Of a stretch of DNA of 64,000 nt, positions 47,101 to 59,600 are shown piece after piece; within the stretch, counting starts at the first letter, position 1, and every line of letters begins with the position of its first letter. Position numbers and translations under genes: made by a program. Below the pieces are notes generated by a model, which had not been told where the DNA came from, searched no databases, and saw only the letters and a program-made list of their open reading frames with translations. Location of the stretch: positions 63,211,248 through 63,275,247 of the forward strand of contig NC_088711.1 in NCBI RefSeq assembly GCF_963576615.1, in the 5' to 3' direction. This DNA comes from Watersipora subatra (Eukaryota > Bryozoa > Gymnolaemata > Cheilostomatida > Watersiporidae).

Positions 47101-50100
47101 ATAGGGTTCTGCAACATGGTAGGGTTCAGCAACATGGTAGGGTTCTGCAACATGGTAGGGTACTGCAACATGGTAGGGTTCTGTATGTAACATGGTAGGG
47201 TTCTGCAACACGGTAGGGTTCTGCAACACGGTAGGGTTCTACAACATGGTAGGGTTCTGCAACACGGTAGGGTACTGCAATATGGTAGGGTTCTGCAAAA
47301 TGATAGGCTTCCACAACATGGTAGGGTTCTGCAACATGGTAGGGTTCTGCAACATGATAGGGTTCCGCAACATGGTAGGGTTCTGTAAAATGATAGGCTT
47401 CCGCAACATGGTAGGGTTCTGCAAAATGATAGGCTTCCGAAACATGGTAGGGTTCTGCAAAATGATAGGCTTCCGCAACATGGTAGGGTTCTGCAACATG
47501 GTAGGGTTCTGCAACATGATAGGGTTCCGCAACATGGTAGGGTTCTGTAAAAGTATTGCTCTGCCAAAAAATTGCTTGGATGCTAATATCGAATAGTTCA
47601 GCAATGCAGAAAAAGAGTTGAGGTCAGAAGACATTGTGGAAGGTATTGAACAATCAGAAGAAGCTCATTCCATCGAAAGCAACAATCAAATGCAGCTATT
47701 CGAGCAAACGATGCAAATAGTTTTGTTTGAAAAACGTTAATTTTTGTTTCTGCATGTAATATAAGTATGTTTCGTTTATGTCACTTTTTCATTAATATAT
47801 ATTTGTAGCGTTTGATTGATTATCATTATATAACCTATAAATTCCACTGTCATACAGGCCACGACCAAAGTGATATTGGAAAAAAAGAAAGGGTACTGAT
47901 GGTTGAGAAATGCAATATTAGCAGTCAAATGGCACTGCAGTGCAATAGGATAACTGCAATGGTAGCTGTAATGTACTGGGTGTGGGTGTTATTATATACA
48001 ACAAATAGCAATAATGAAAGGAAAAGATTATATGTTTATATCTCTCCCCCTGCAATAGGAGAAATGCAATATTGGCCAATATTAGAAGTAAAATGCACTG
48101 ATATTATTAGAGTAATCAATATTATTAATATAGTAATAATATAAATCCAATGCACAATTTTGTTTACATTTCAAAACGTCATAGCCAACAATATCAAGAA
48201 GTTGTGATATTTATATAGATTTTTAGAATATCTGTACTACGTAGCCATTGTTCTGTAGTCATCCAAACTTATAATTAAATATTGTAATAATCTCATAAGA
48301 ATCGTTAGAAAAAAATATCATCGTCATTTCCTTTACTTACACTGCGTTGGACATCAGTTAGAATACCAAAGTACTCAAAAGTGTCTAAAATGTCAGTTAC
48401 TTCGAAATCGGCAAAAATGAAACGATTTCAGTACTCCGTACTAATTACAGAAACCTTCGGCAATCTGCCAATGCTATAGACTGGTGAAATGTGCACATTA
48501 TTTGTCGTGAAATGCGCACGACTTAATCGTTCTATTCTCTGTCGCTCGGCGTTTCTATTTCCGGTCTTAACTTTGATAAAAGTGAGGCTTAGCAAGTTTT
48601 AATAATGATTTTCGGCCAAATAAATCTGTCTATTTGTGTATAATCCGTTCAGATGGGTAAGTCTTAAGATACTGTCGACACTTTTCGAAGACTTGGTAAT
48701 ATATTTGAATAGGTTTATATGTGTTTTGTATCGTTATTATACTTAAACGACTCTACAAAACGATGGTTAAATTTGTTGATGAGATTTCGAAACGAGGGTT
48801 TGCGACGTTGTTGATGAATAATTTTCGTAAGTTGTGTGCACATGCATTTATCAAAAAAACTCAAACTTCGCTCCGCTCATTTGGTCGTGGGATTATAAAT
48901 TTGCAGATTTATAGCATATTATTTGATAGCATCCTTGCGGTTATTTCAACGCGGCTTGCAATGGATCGACGCTCATCATTCCTCTTCTATTGCACAAAAA
49001 GCTAGTTTTGGCTAGTTTTTATGGTATGTTTGTTCTTAAATGTAAAATCACTGACGAATTACTAATTTGTTGGGTTGGAAGGCAAAATGTGTAAGCTAAT
49101 ACAGAGAGCTATTGTGAACTTATAAATTAAAACTAACTTAATAAATGTAACAATCTATACTTATAAATTAATTTGAACTTTATAAATGTAATAATTATTT
49201 ATTAATTATAAGAGAGTGAAGATTAACTGATAATTATAACCTTACGCGCTAATACACTAAAATAGTACTGTAACCATGTTTGTTTTAAAATGTGAACTCA
49301 TCTCGAATCATTAAGTCGTTGGATTTGAAGGAAAGATGTGTAAGCTAAGACACAAAGCGAGCACTGTAACGAAATTTTGTGAAACTCGTGTGTAACGAAT
49401 CCAATATAAGTCTGTTGAGGAAAGGAAATTACACATGTTAATATACTATATCCATATTAAAAGAAACATTAAATTAAAAATAGGTAATCTTCCTACAAAC
49501 AAAGCTATTTTAAATCAATCTGATTGAAGATTAAATTTTATTTGAAAGAAATAACATGAAAGCCTTAAATAAAGAAAAGAAAGCAGATGTTGTTCGTATT
49601 TAATGATTGTGGAAGTATGTATTTTACGAAGCTAAGCTTTAAATTTGTCAGCGGCTAAAATTTTATCTACTATATGTAAACATTTTTATATTCGTTTTCA
49701 CTATTAACTTACATCGCTGAACATCTCTTTCATGCGCTGTGGGAGGTATTTCGGCGAGTATCATATCGGCAATTTCGTCAATAATCAATACACCGATTGC
49801 TAATTGTAACTTCAAGAGAAATTCTTGTTGATATCGTGTGCCGGGAAAAAAATTTGCCCTAACAAAAAATAACGAAAAGCATCATGTTTAATAAAGTTAG
49901 GCGAAAAATATTATATAACCGGGTCATCATAACGCGTGCAATCGAGAAAAGGGTAAACAGTATCTGGTAAGAGCTATAGAATTCTAAGGACTGTGTAGCT
50001 CAGTGGTTAAATGCGTGGTTAGAAACTTGTGGTTGTAATATCCGTGAGTTCAAATCCAGCACATAGTGAGCTTTTCATTCCAAGATTTTAATATCTATAA

Positions 50101-50808
50101 CTGGACAGGCAGAGCTACGAACAGATAACGACAGACGATGACAAACTTTGAAGTTAATATATAGACTAGTAGTACGGCGTGTATACACCGTACCATTATG
50201 TAGTCCTTGTATGCGCTATACTTTATGTAGTCACACCAGTAGGTTTTACTTGTACACATTAAGTGGTAGCTTCAGGCAGCGTCATCAGGTTGACATCTGC
50301 TCGTACAAGAACTTGATCATCTAGCATTTTTACCGCTAAATATATTGCTGATATTTTATTACTTTTGTCTGAATTGCATCTGTCGGATAGTTCAGCTTTC
50401 TGTGGTTTGCAACAACACAAGCTATTTTCTGTAATACCAAAGTACATGCGGACACAAATTTTGCGAATACAAGAACAAGAATAGTTTTTGATATCTGTTT
50501 TTATTTTATTTTTGTATTTGTTATGCGCTAAAGCATTAAACACGGGGTCAAGTTTCATAAAGCTATTTACGTGTTGCAGGATGAGTAACTTTATGACCAA
50601 CATGCAGAGTAGTCAGCCAACAGAGTCTGATTCAAGTGAGAGTCAGCCGGCGGCACCGAACAATATTGAGAACTTTATGCGGGCGGGTCAGCAGTTTGCT
50701 GAGCAAATGCAAAGGACAAATCCTGAGTTAGTAGACCAACTGAGAAACCAGTTCCAAGGGAGTATGGGGGAGGATGAAGGTGGCCCCAACACTGGAGGCA
50801 ATCAATAG
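41127..50808 (+). CDS. SGTA: SGTA: small glutamine-rich TPR co-chaperone
   Basis: Seven exons join in phase into 324 residues (human SGTA has 313): 41127-41226, 41397-41482, 41609-41787, 42074-42178, 45808-45947, 46277-46412 and 50580-50808. An in-frame TAA just upstream fixes the ATG. The N-terminal dimerisation domain (CAIIKFLNDEA, then VAKQCLETAYGLSP) binds the Ubl domains of GET4/UBL4A and BAG6. Three TPRs follow: ALKLAGNEHMKAERYMDAVE, AAFNKLSRFQEAIDDCDEAI and LALSGLNQHGVAIENYKRAI. These bind the C-terminal EEVD of Hsp70/Hsp90. Then a Gly/Met region with MNNPAMMQMASQMMQ and a Gln-rich end (RAGQQFAEQMQRTNPELVDQ) bind hydrophobic clients. The protein sorts tail-anchored and mislocalised membrane proteins in the cytosol. 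Introns 4 and 6 (3.6 and 4.2 kb) hold large minisatellites. Confidence 0.95.
43719..44461. repeat. 28-bp minisatellite, about 26 copies
   Basis: The unit is ACACTGATAGGCTAGCTAAA plus TAACAAAC, in SGTA intron 4. Variants (24-bp units lacking ACAA, GGCTGGC, TAGATAA) recur in the same order, so multi-unit blocks were duplicated. Confidence 0.95.
46471..47550. repeat. 18-bp minisatellite, about 60 copies, with higher-order blocks
   Basis: The unit is ATGGTAGGGTTCTGCAAC, in SGTA intron 6. Variant markers (CTGTATGTAACATGG at about 46830, 47016 and 47185; AGGCTTCCGCAAC) recur at 170-190 bp steps, showing block duplication. It begins 59 bp after the exon 6 donor. All frames stay open because 18 is a multiple of three; the resulting reading frames are not genes. 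Confidence 0.95.
47551..49930. other. SGTA intron 6, repeat-derived sequence
   Basis: No exon. A block including GGAAGGCAAAATGTGTAAGC at about 49076 recurs diverged at about 49328 (GAAGGAAAGATGTGTAAGC), so part is an unclassified dispersed or duplicated repeat. Confidence 0.45.
49985..50165 (+). mobile_element. tRNA-derived SINE in SGTA intron 6
   Basis: Good internal promoter: A box TAGCTCAGTGGTTAAATGCG and B box GAGTTCAAATCC. The tail has CTATAACTGGACAGGCAGA, matching the tail of the composite element at 4378-4742. Acceptor-stem pairing is poor, so not a tRNA gene. Confidence 0.7.
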
Positions 50809-53618
50809 ACTAACCTCTCTCACTTGTCAGTCACTTGTTTATATGCACTCTCGATTCATTGTGCGGAGTATATAGAAGGACACCTTCACAATCTAGCTAG
50901 CGCAATAGTTTCATATGTTCTGTACATTTTATCATTGGCAAAACATTCTACCACACGCTGCTGGACTAACTGCTTGTTAAAGTTTCTGTTATTAGACCAA
51001 CATAAAGCATTTCCTCTGCAGCACGCATTTATGATTAATTTTGTTTTGGGGTTTCGTTAGTGCATTTCCTTTTGGTCCACATCTCGTAGTTCATCTTGCC
51101 ATATGAATTAGATAATACATCTTCTATATTCAAACCGTTTCTTTAAAATATCTAAGCTTGCTATGTTGCTTACAATGACAAAAATATGAGGTTCTTGTTT
51201 TAACTGAAAGAATGGAACAAACCTTGTAATATTAGCTAGCCATTCCTTAGAACTGCAGACTGGTGTTCAAGCTCAGTGTTGTGTTATATTGCCTACAGCC
51301 CTACATTGTGTTATATTGCTTACAACCTTCATGTCTACATTTGCTGTATTTCCAACAATACAGTATATACATGTATATATATGGCCATATATGAAGAAGA
51401 TGTTATATGAATTTATCAGGTGTACTAAACAGTAGAAACACACACTGCAGCTTATTGGTTGTAGACATGAACGATAAATTTATTTGTTGTTGTCTTCACT
51501 CATCAACTAGTGGACAAGAAAAAATAACTCGCTAATTAGCTTTGCGCAACATACAATTCCGAGACAACTTATTCTAAAAGAGAAATACATGTATGTGAAA
51601 TATTGTAATCACAGCTTAATAGCTTTAATTTTTATTTAAAAAATTATAAATTTAGTGTTATATTACGGCGAGTCACAAAGCCTCGAAATGTAAATATTGC
51701 GATATAACGCGGCCATGTTGTTTTCCTTAGATATCCTCAACGATAATACTAACCATCCTTATCACAATTTGCGCGCTCATGATAGTGTTTCAAACGTAAG
51801 TAACTGGTTTGAACATTGATAATACGTAAATATGCATATATCAGTTGAACGAATGTGGTTTTAGGTGTTATTCCTTTAGGTCCTTGTTTATGTAACACCT
51901 CAACATATGCGCTCTTTACACCAGTTCAGTGATAACGTTGTAGATGTGTGTCCGTACAAGCTTTCAATTGATATTTGGAAACATAATTTAGGGATCTTGT
52001 AAATTTATAGGTATGAAAGATTTTAGGCTTTGTTTTAACGCTGTATTCAGATTATTCTTTTAACATTTGTTACATACGCGTAGAACATCAGATCTATTTT
52101 CCGGCTGTAGCCATTATCTGTAGAGCTTTGAATCAGCTTTGTAACTTAACTCATGCTGTTGCAAGCTTACAACAGCTCAATAGTATGTTTATAACTTTAT
52201 ATCAGTTTATGTCTAATAATAATCTTTTCGTGCTCATATAAAACGCAATCAACAGCATCTTCTATTTAGTCGATATACAACAGGCCGACATGATTATTTT
52301 CGACAAGAAAGAACATTTTCGTTGGATAAATAGCTACAAGGGCGTGGCAAAGCAATTAATAGTTGAACTTTTGTATTTTGGGTGAATTAAGATTTATTGA
52401 AGATTCATGCAACTATGACACATGTCCATGCATTGTTTTTGTGACCACAGAGTATAAATGTCCCTTCCTTGGTTGCCATGTCAGTTAATACAACATTAAG
52501 CTTTTTAAGATAACTCAACAGTGTAATAAATAAAGTGGTCATAGTAAAAGAATGAGGTCATAACCTATCTCACTCTTTTAGGGTAAAACATGTTTTGTAT
52601 TGCTTTTTGCGCAAAGTACTTAATAAGGAATTGAAGCAATTTCAGTTTGACGAATATATATTATGGTATTGTAAGTAACTTTTGCAATTTATGTTACATT
52701 ACTTAAATGCCTCAAATATCGGCTTCATTGTTGAAATGAAGCTAAAATCTATTACACGTACTGAGTTCATTGACTCGCATGTGAGTTAAAAAGAATAAAG
52801 CACTGGCTATGATAGCCTTTGCTTCAACTCTAACAATCAATCATTCAGTGGACCTTCAACTCTCCACTAATAGAACTGAAAGTCACTGACTCTCTTTGAA
52901 CCTCGCTGTCGTTGACATAGATTTTAAAAGGTTTCTTTTTATACCATGGATACTAAATTTGGTTTTATTTGGACTTCACAACTCTAATTAACTTCCTTTA
53001 GAATGGTTGAGGTTTTATTGTGAAGTACCGCATTGAAGTACATGTCTGCTTTACGTTATCAGGAATTTTTGCATTGCATCAAATATATGGTTCAACTGAT
53101 TCATAAGATGAATCAGTTATGGAAGCTATCAGCTGTTTCAAATCTCTGCTATAGCTAAATGGTGCATTTGACATAAAGATGAGCTATGCTTCCAGTATTA
53201 GTGTCATAATAATATATATACATGTATATATGACTAATTGCGCTGTAGACTGTGGCTATGTATCTCTAAACAGAGTTGAGTACGAGCTCTGATACTGAAG
53301 CATTACATTGTCTCCTTGTGCAGTTATATTGTTTTGCAACAACACTGCATTAAATAAAAGTAAGCCACTCATTGTTTTTTTATGGACAGTTAGGTGTTTG
53401 CTTACACTCCTAATAGTTGCTGGGCAGCAGTTACGACACCCTATTAGCCATAGTACTTTAGCAGTTTGGGAGCTGAGGCTATAACTTAATCATCATTTGC
53501 TACGATCTCTTGTTTTGCTCATACCCTCATACCTTACACATAAATTTTTATGTTGTCAGGTAGCCTGGGGTTCCAAGGATGAGACCCATTAAAGCTGATC
53601 ATCATGCAAACTTTGACT
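50809..53618. other. SGTA 3' UTR and intergenic sequence
   Basis: No coding region seen. The first part is presumably SGTA 3' UTR, but I saw no canonical AATAAA close to the stop. The end should contain the FAM149 promoter; no clear TATA or CCAAT box was identified. Confidence 0.45.
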
Positions 53619-56600
53619 ATGACGGGAAAATATAATCGAAAGCCTGTACCTAGTCATCTGGAGGTGTAAGTTGCTAGCTAGACTTGATAGCCTTGTTTCA
53701 TTTATGAACGAGTGCTCAGTCTATGTAATATTCTCTATGCTAAGTAAGTTATCAGTCTATGCAATATTCTCTATACTAAGTAAGTTCTCAGACTGTAATA
53801 TTCTCTATGCTCAGTAAGTCCTCAGACTATGTAATATTCTCTATGCTCAGTGAGTTTTCACTCCATGTGATATTTTCTGTTTCTGTTTAGGTTCTCATTT
53901 TGTGTAATATTTTCTGTTCTTGAGTAAGCTCTCAGTCCATGTAATATCCTCTATTTTTGAGTACATGTAAGTTTTTAGTCTATGAAATATTCTCTATTCT
54001 CGGTTTTTAGTCTATAAAGTATTCTCTATTTGGGAGTAGGTACTCAGTCTATGTAATATCCTCTGTTCTTGAGTAGGTACTCAGTCTATGTAATGTTTTT
54101 TGTTGTGTATTAAATTATCCATCTGTTTCATGCTATCTTTTCTTGTGAAGCTCTCGCTCTGTCATACAGTCCCTCCTTCATTCTAAATAGGTCTTCAGGC
54201 TATGTCTAGTTTATTCTTCTGACTAAAGATATAGCCTCTCTGTTAGCAGCATATGCCTATATGCTGTATCAGTAAGGCAGCCTAACCCTGACCCACGGGT
54301 CATTGTTAAGCTGCGGTCTGTCCAGAGGTAGAGTGCGTAGCTAGCGGGACAGTTGTCTGTTGGAAGCATATCTATGATAGGTAAGCCTACATGTGTCTTG
54401 TCTCAGTGTGTGGTTGGCTGGTGCTGTAGTAGCTTTGATGCAAATTCGACAGCAACGAATGTTGGTTGGAAGCCATTGGGAACCTTTGTCTACTTTTATT
54501 ATTATTCTATATATTTGTCATATAATATAGTTGAACTGACACAGTAGACTTAGGCATCTATTTATAATTAATTACAGTCTTTACAAAATGGAGAGATGAC
54601 ATCCTTACGTTGAAAATATTTCAGAATTAGTGATTGGAAAAATTTTACCCGAAAAATTTATGAGAAAAATAGTAACCAACACGTTACACCTTTCAGCTAT
54701 AATTTTTTGCTGTGGAGCTACCAGGTCACTTCTGCCAAATCTAAAGGCAATTAGTTGATATGATTGTGGTTGTCACATAGCAATAGATTATTGTAATACT
54801 GCACAACGGTTTATAACAAACTAATTGTATGAAGAAATTAATGGTAATTGTAAATAACATATTACGTTTATTTGTGAATACTTGAATTATCTTTATGAAA
54901 CAGTTTTGAAATTCTCATAACAAAAATTAAACTTTAATCACAGCCAATATTTCTTGTTGCAAACGGAAAATATCATCTAATTTGAAAATGTTTAAAGGTC
55001 AATTATCAAGTAAATTTTTTTTTCAAGATGTATAGATTTGCCTCGGCTTCAATAAAGAATTTCATATGTATATTTTAATATGTTTTATTTTATATATAAA
55101 TCTCAATGTTTATCTGTTTGTTAGTCTGTCATCCGTGTGTCCAGTAACAGCAATAAGGTTTTAGGTTCGAAAAATCTGCTTCGTAGTGGACTTGAACTTG
55201 GAACCTCCAGGTTTGCAAACAGGCGCACTAACTCACTACACAGTACTACTCACTTGCGATACAATGGAATACTTGTGCGCATAGTTATTACATCAGTTAA
55301 AATACGCATAACGACATTGCGTGATGCGGGCTTTACGGTTGTTATTATAGTACATTTAGCTGTATAAGCAAGTTTAAGTTACTAGCTTAAGTTACTCAAA
55401 TTAGTAAATTTGCTAATTTTGTCATTAGCTAATTAGTCAACTTCATCCAATGGTAACTAAATTACCTGTCACTGTTTATAAGCTGGTTTTATTACCTGTA
55501 CAACGCCGGGCAATCAGTGGTTTAAATATATGTGCTCCATTTCTGTGCGCGCCATGCTGCAAGTACCTGCGCTAGTGTTTCAACTGTCTTTCAGATCAAA
55601 GCCAAGTTATTTTAGACTCTGTAGGGATCAGCTCTCCTAATTTTTTCACTGTCTTTTTCCACAACATAAAATAAAGCACCAATCCACCTCCTTTATGCAA
55701 GCTGCTGTGTCACTAAACGCTGGCAACATGCCAGTAACCTATTACCTCTCACCTCTAAACAACACAGTTGAATATACAATTGTCATGAATGTTGGTTGTA
55801 TGGCCGCTTGCTAGCATTGTAACAAGGCAGGTTTTGTGTTCGGTTTATTGTAAATTTCTTTTCACGGCTCTGCTAACAATTATTGCTTAACATTGGTATC
55901 GGTGGCGCCATGCTATTAATTAATTACTTGGCCAATTATTGAGTGTGTTAGGGGCGTATTGAAGCTGAGGTCGATATGAAGGACGTCAAGAGATGCCCAA
56001 ATTCTGACAATGGTGTTGTTATGTGTCGCTTTTGTTTATATTGTTCTAGAGATTGGTTTCTGAGTCATCGACAGTTTCTCGTGGCCCACATTGAACCCCT
56101 TGCGCCCTCTTAGCATCTTTATTTCAGCCGGAGACACGCGCTTTAACGAAGGGATTTAAACTGTTTGTGGAAGAGATAATCCAGCAGCATTGTTGAATGG
56201 TCTTGATATTTGATAGCCAAGGGACTCATAACGCAAGCTACAGGAAGGGGGTGACTCGCACTTTCTGGCTGCTTAATATATTGGTCTTGTACATATGAGC
56301 AGCGACTATTCGCGTTGTGTACAAATAATGTTTTGGGCCGTGGCAGATAACAGATACAGGGACAGCGACTGTTTAGAGCAGATCTTACATGGTACGGGAG
56401 GGGGATGCTGAGGCTATCTTACATAGTATGGGAGGGGGATGTTGAGGCTATCATTCATATTTTAAGCAAGCTGTGTGTTATGTCATGTAGATGTTCTTAC
56501 TATAAATGTGTAAATGTTAGAGGTTGTGGGCGACTGCAACTGCCTTAGCTTGGCTTCACTATTGTTTCATTTACTTTGATTTTGGAAAATTCAGTTTTTT

Positions 56601-59600
56601 AATTGCGACTAGGAATGAAATACTAAAAAGCTATAGTTTTCATGAGGTTTTGAAGCACTACCGCTGTTCATGCACCATCCAGATGTCTGCTTGCTCAGTA
56701 ATGTCTCAGATTAATTATTTCCATAGAGTGTAGTAAGTAGATCTCATGCATGTAACTAGTGAGCAGGGCTGTTGCGGAAAGACATGTTAAGCTCTGTAAT
56801 GCGTCTTTCTCTGCTGGTACAGCGGGGTGCACAAACAATACACAAAGTAAATAGATCTGATAGAATATCCAAATATGTATTTTTTATTGTATTCGTCTAA
56901 AGCGTGCGTTTCAGTAGACTCGGAGACTTAGATGCCTCCTTTCGTCTCTGCTGTCATGTAGTGTAGCCTTCTCAAGATTCATAATTCACCAATGGCTATC
57001 TCAGTCTAATCTAAAGCTAATGATTGGTATATAGGGCTATTGGTTAGTATCTAAGGCTATAGGTTGGTATCTAAGGTGATAGGTTGGTACGTAAGGCTAT
57101 GGGTTGATATCTAAAGATACGGGTTGGTATTTAAAGGTTGACTTGCAACAAAATTCACATTACAGTTATTTGGTATCAAAAGGTTCACCGTGTCTTACTC
57201 TGCTGTGTTGTAGGTGCAAAATATGTGGAAATGTGATTACAAGCTCTTAGAAGCTAAAAAGCGAACAGTTAATCGCCGCCATCACGAAACCACCGTAGAT
57301 CGGAATCAGTTTATTTATCTGACGTTGTCATTACATTTGGTTATTGTTTTGTTATGTGATGTTCTCACGTAAATTGAAAAGCCAATAAAAGGCTCAATAT
57401 AAAACCTCTCGTAGCACTAGTTTATGACAAACACTACGGGTTTTACCGAAGACCCCGTATCAAATATAGATGCTCGCTACTTTACAGTTTTGTTTCGGCT
57501 TGGTCTAATCGTCTAGTCGTAATCTGATCGTGTGACCCAATACTTCACGAATCATTTCTGCAGCATTTTTCGATTATCACAGGCGACCAACAGGCTTGTC
57601 ATGTTTATCAGACAATGATATGTACTCCGAGCTAAGGTTGAAAAATTAAACGAATTTCCGCGGTAGGTTATAGGATATCAGTGCTGAAAGTGACAGCATT
57701 GACAATAAAATAGACGCGTAAGAACAATAGACATGGTTTTATTGAATGTGTGAAGTATATTTGTGAAAATATTTCGACGAATGAGGTTTCTTGAAAGTGT
57801 AAACAGAAGCCATCTTGTACAACTACATCCCATTTCAGTCGTTTTGGAAAGAGATTCCAATCTACGGCGGTTTTGTGATGGCTGCGATTAACTGTTCCTT
57901 TTTGAGCTTTTAAGAGCTTGTAATCACATTTCCACATATTTTGCACCTACAACACAGCAGAGTAAGACATGATGAATCTTTTGATATCAAATAACTGTAA
58001 TGTGAATTTTGTTGCAAGTCAACCTTTAAGTCTTTAGGTTGGTATCTAAGACTGGGTTGGTATCTAAGGTTATGGGTTGGTATCTAAAGTTATAGTTGAG
58101 TATCTAAGGCTATGGATAGGTATTTAAAGTTATGGGTTGGTATCTAAGGATTTCGGTTAGTTGATTCAGAGTCCTGTTCTAATCGTCTTTTTATTTCTTT
58201 ATAGAACTGGCTGATTTTGATTGCTTTGTTTATAACAAATATAATTGGAATATATCATCATAATCTATCATTATAATCTATCATTATAATATATTATTAT
58301 AATATATTTCCATAATATATCATTATAATATATCACCATAGTAGGCCTATATCATTATGATATATCGCCATAATCTATCATTATAATATATCATAATCTA
58401 TCATTATAATCATTATAATATATCACCATAATATATCATAATATATCACCATAATATATCACCATAATATATCATTATAATATATCATAATCTATCATTA
58501 TAATATGTCATTTCAATATTTAAAATACTTAATATAGTAAAGTTCAGCATAAATCTTCGTTAATAAGATTACCCAGGTTTGTTTTATGTCACCGTATCCA
58601 TTATATTCAGGTTTGTTTTATGTCACCGTATCCATTATATTGATTTAACTTACAACATGAACAGTGAGATAATTCACTCCTAAAGATAAATTTGTATTGA
58701 CAGGATTTATATATATTCATGTAGACTTGTATTTATACAAGTCTTAGTAAAATATTTTTTAATTAAGGTTTCCTGGCACATATGCTTGTGGTGTGTGCTT
58801 TCACGACAATATGCAGTTACTAGTTCTGTTTTAAGTTGTCCTCCCTTAAATGTGTATACGGATTATTTTGAGAGTTATCCTCCCAGTTGCTATATCCCCT
58901 ATGTCATAGTTATGGCCACCTTTTTTTCTATGTTACATATATGGCCATCTTTTGTCAATGTTACATCTATGTCTATCTCTCTCAATGTTACATCTATGGT
59001 CAGTTTTTTCTCAATGTTATACTTATGGCCACCGTTCTCTCAATGTTACATCTATGGTCATCTTTCTCTCAATGTTACATCTATGATCGTTTTTCTCTCA
59101 ATGTTACATCTATGATCATTTTTCTCTCAATGTTACATCTATGATCGTTTTTCTCTCAATGTTACATCTATGGCCGTCTTCCTCGTAATGTTCCAGCTAT
59201 GGTCACCTGTCTCTCAATGTTACATCTATCATGGTTGTCTTTCTCCCAATATTGCATTTGTGGTGGCCTATTCTTAGCGTCAATCCGCTTTCATTAAACT
59301 CGACATCTGAAAGCTCTTTATTATAGCTTGAAGTATTTGATTAGCTGACTTGCCACTCTATTCGATTGCTGCTGAGTGTTGAGCTTGTCTCCCCTCTTCA
59401 CTTGCCCATAATCTATAAGGTATTACCTACTACTGTCTCTTTACACTGATGCCATATATTCAGAAAACAAACCCATTAATGACTCTCATACATTTGCCTG
59501 AACTTCTGCAAAATTAGCTGTAGTGAGGGCGGGTCTGTCCGTGTCTCCAACTTGACAAACCATTGCAAGGATTGATGCCGATGGCCCATATGTTTGGTCA

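Noticed and set aside
46421-47634. Several repeat proteins (AEPYHV, LQNPTM, MVGFCN units)
   Set aside because: All are frames of the 18-bp minisatellite in SGTA intron 6.
48721-49005. 94-codon frame in SGTA intron 6
   Set aside because: No recognisable features, AT-rich codons, surrounded by repeat-derived sequence.
49985-50065. tRNA gene
   Set aside because: A and B boxes are good but acceptor and T stems do not pair well and a SINE tail follows.
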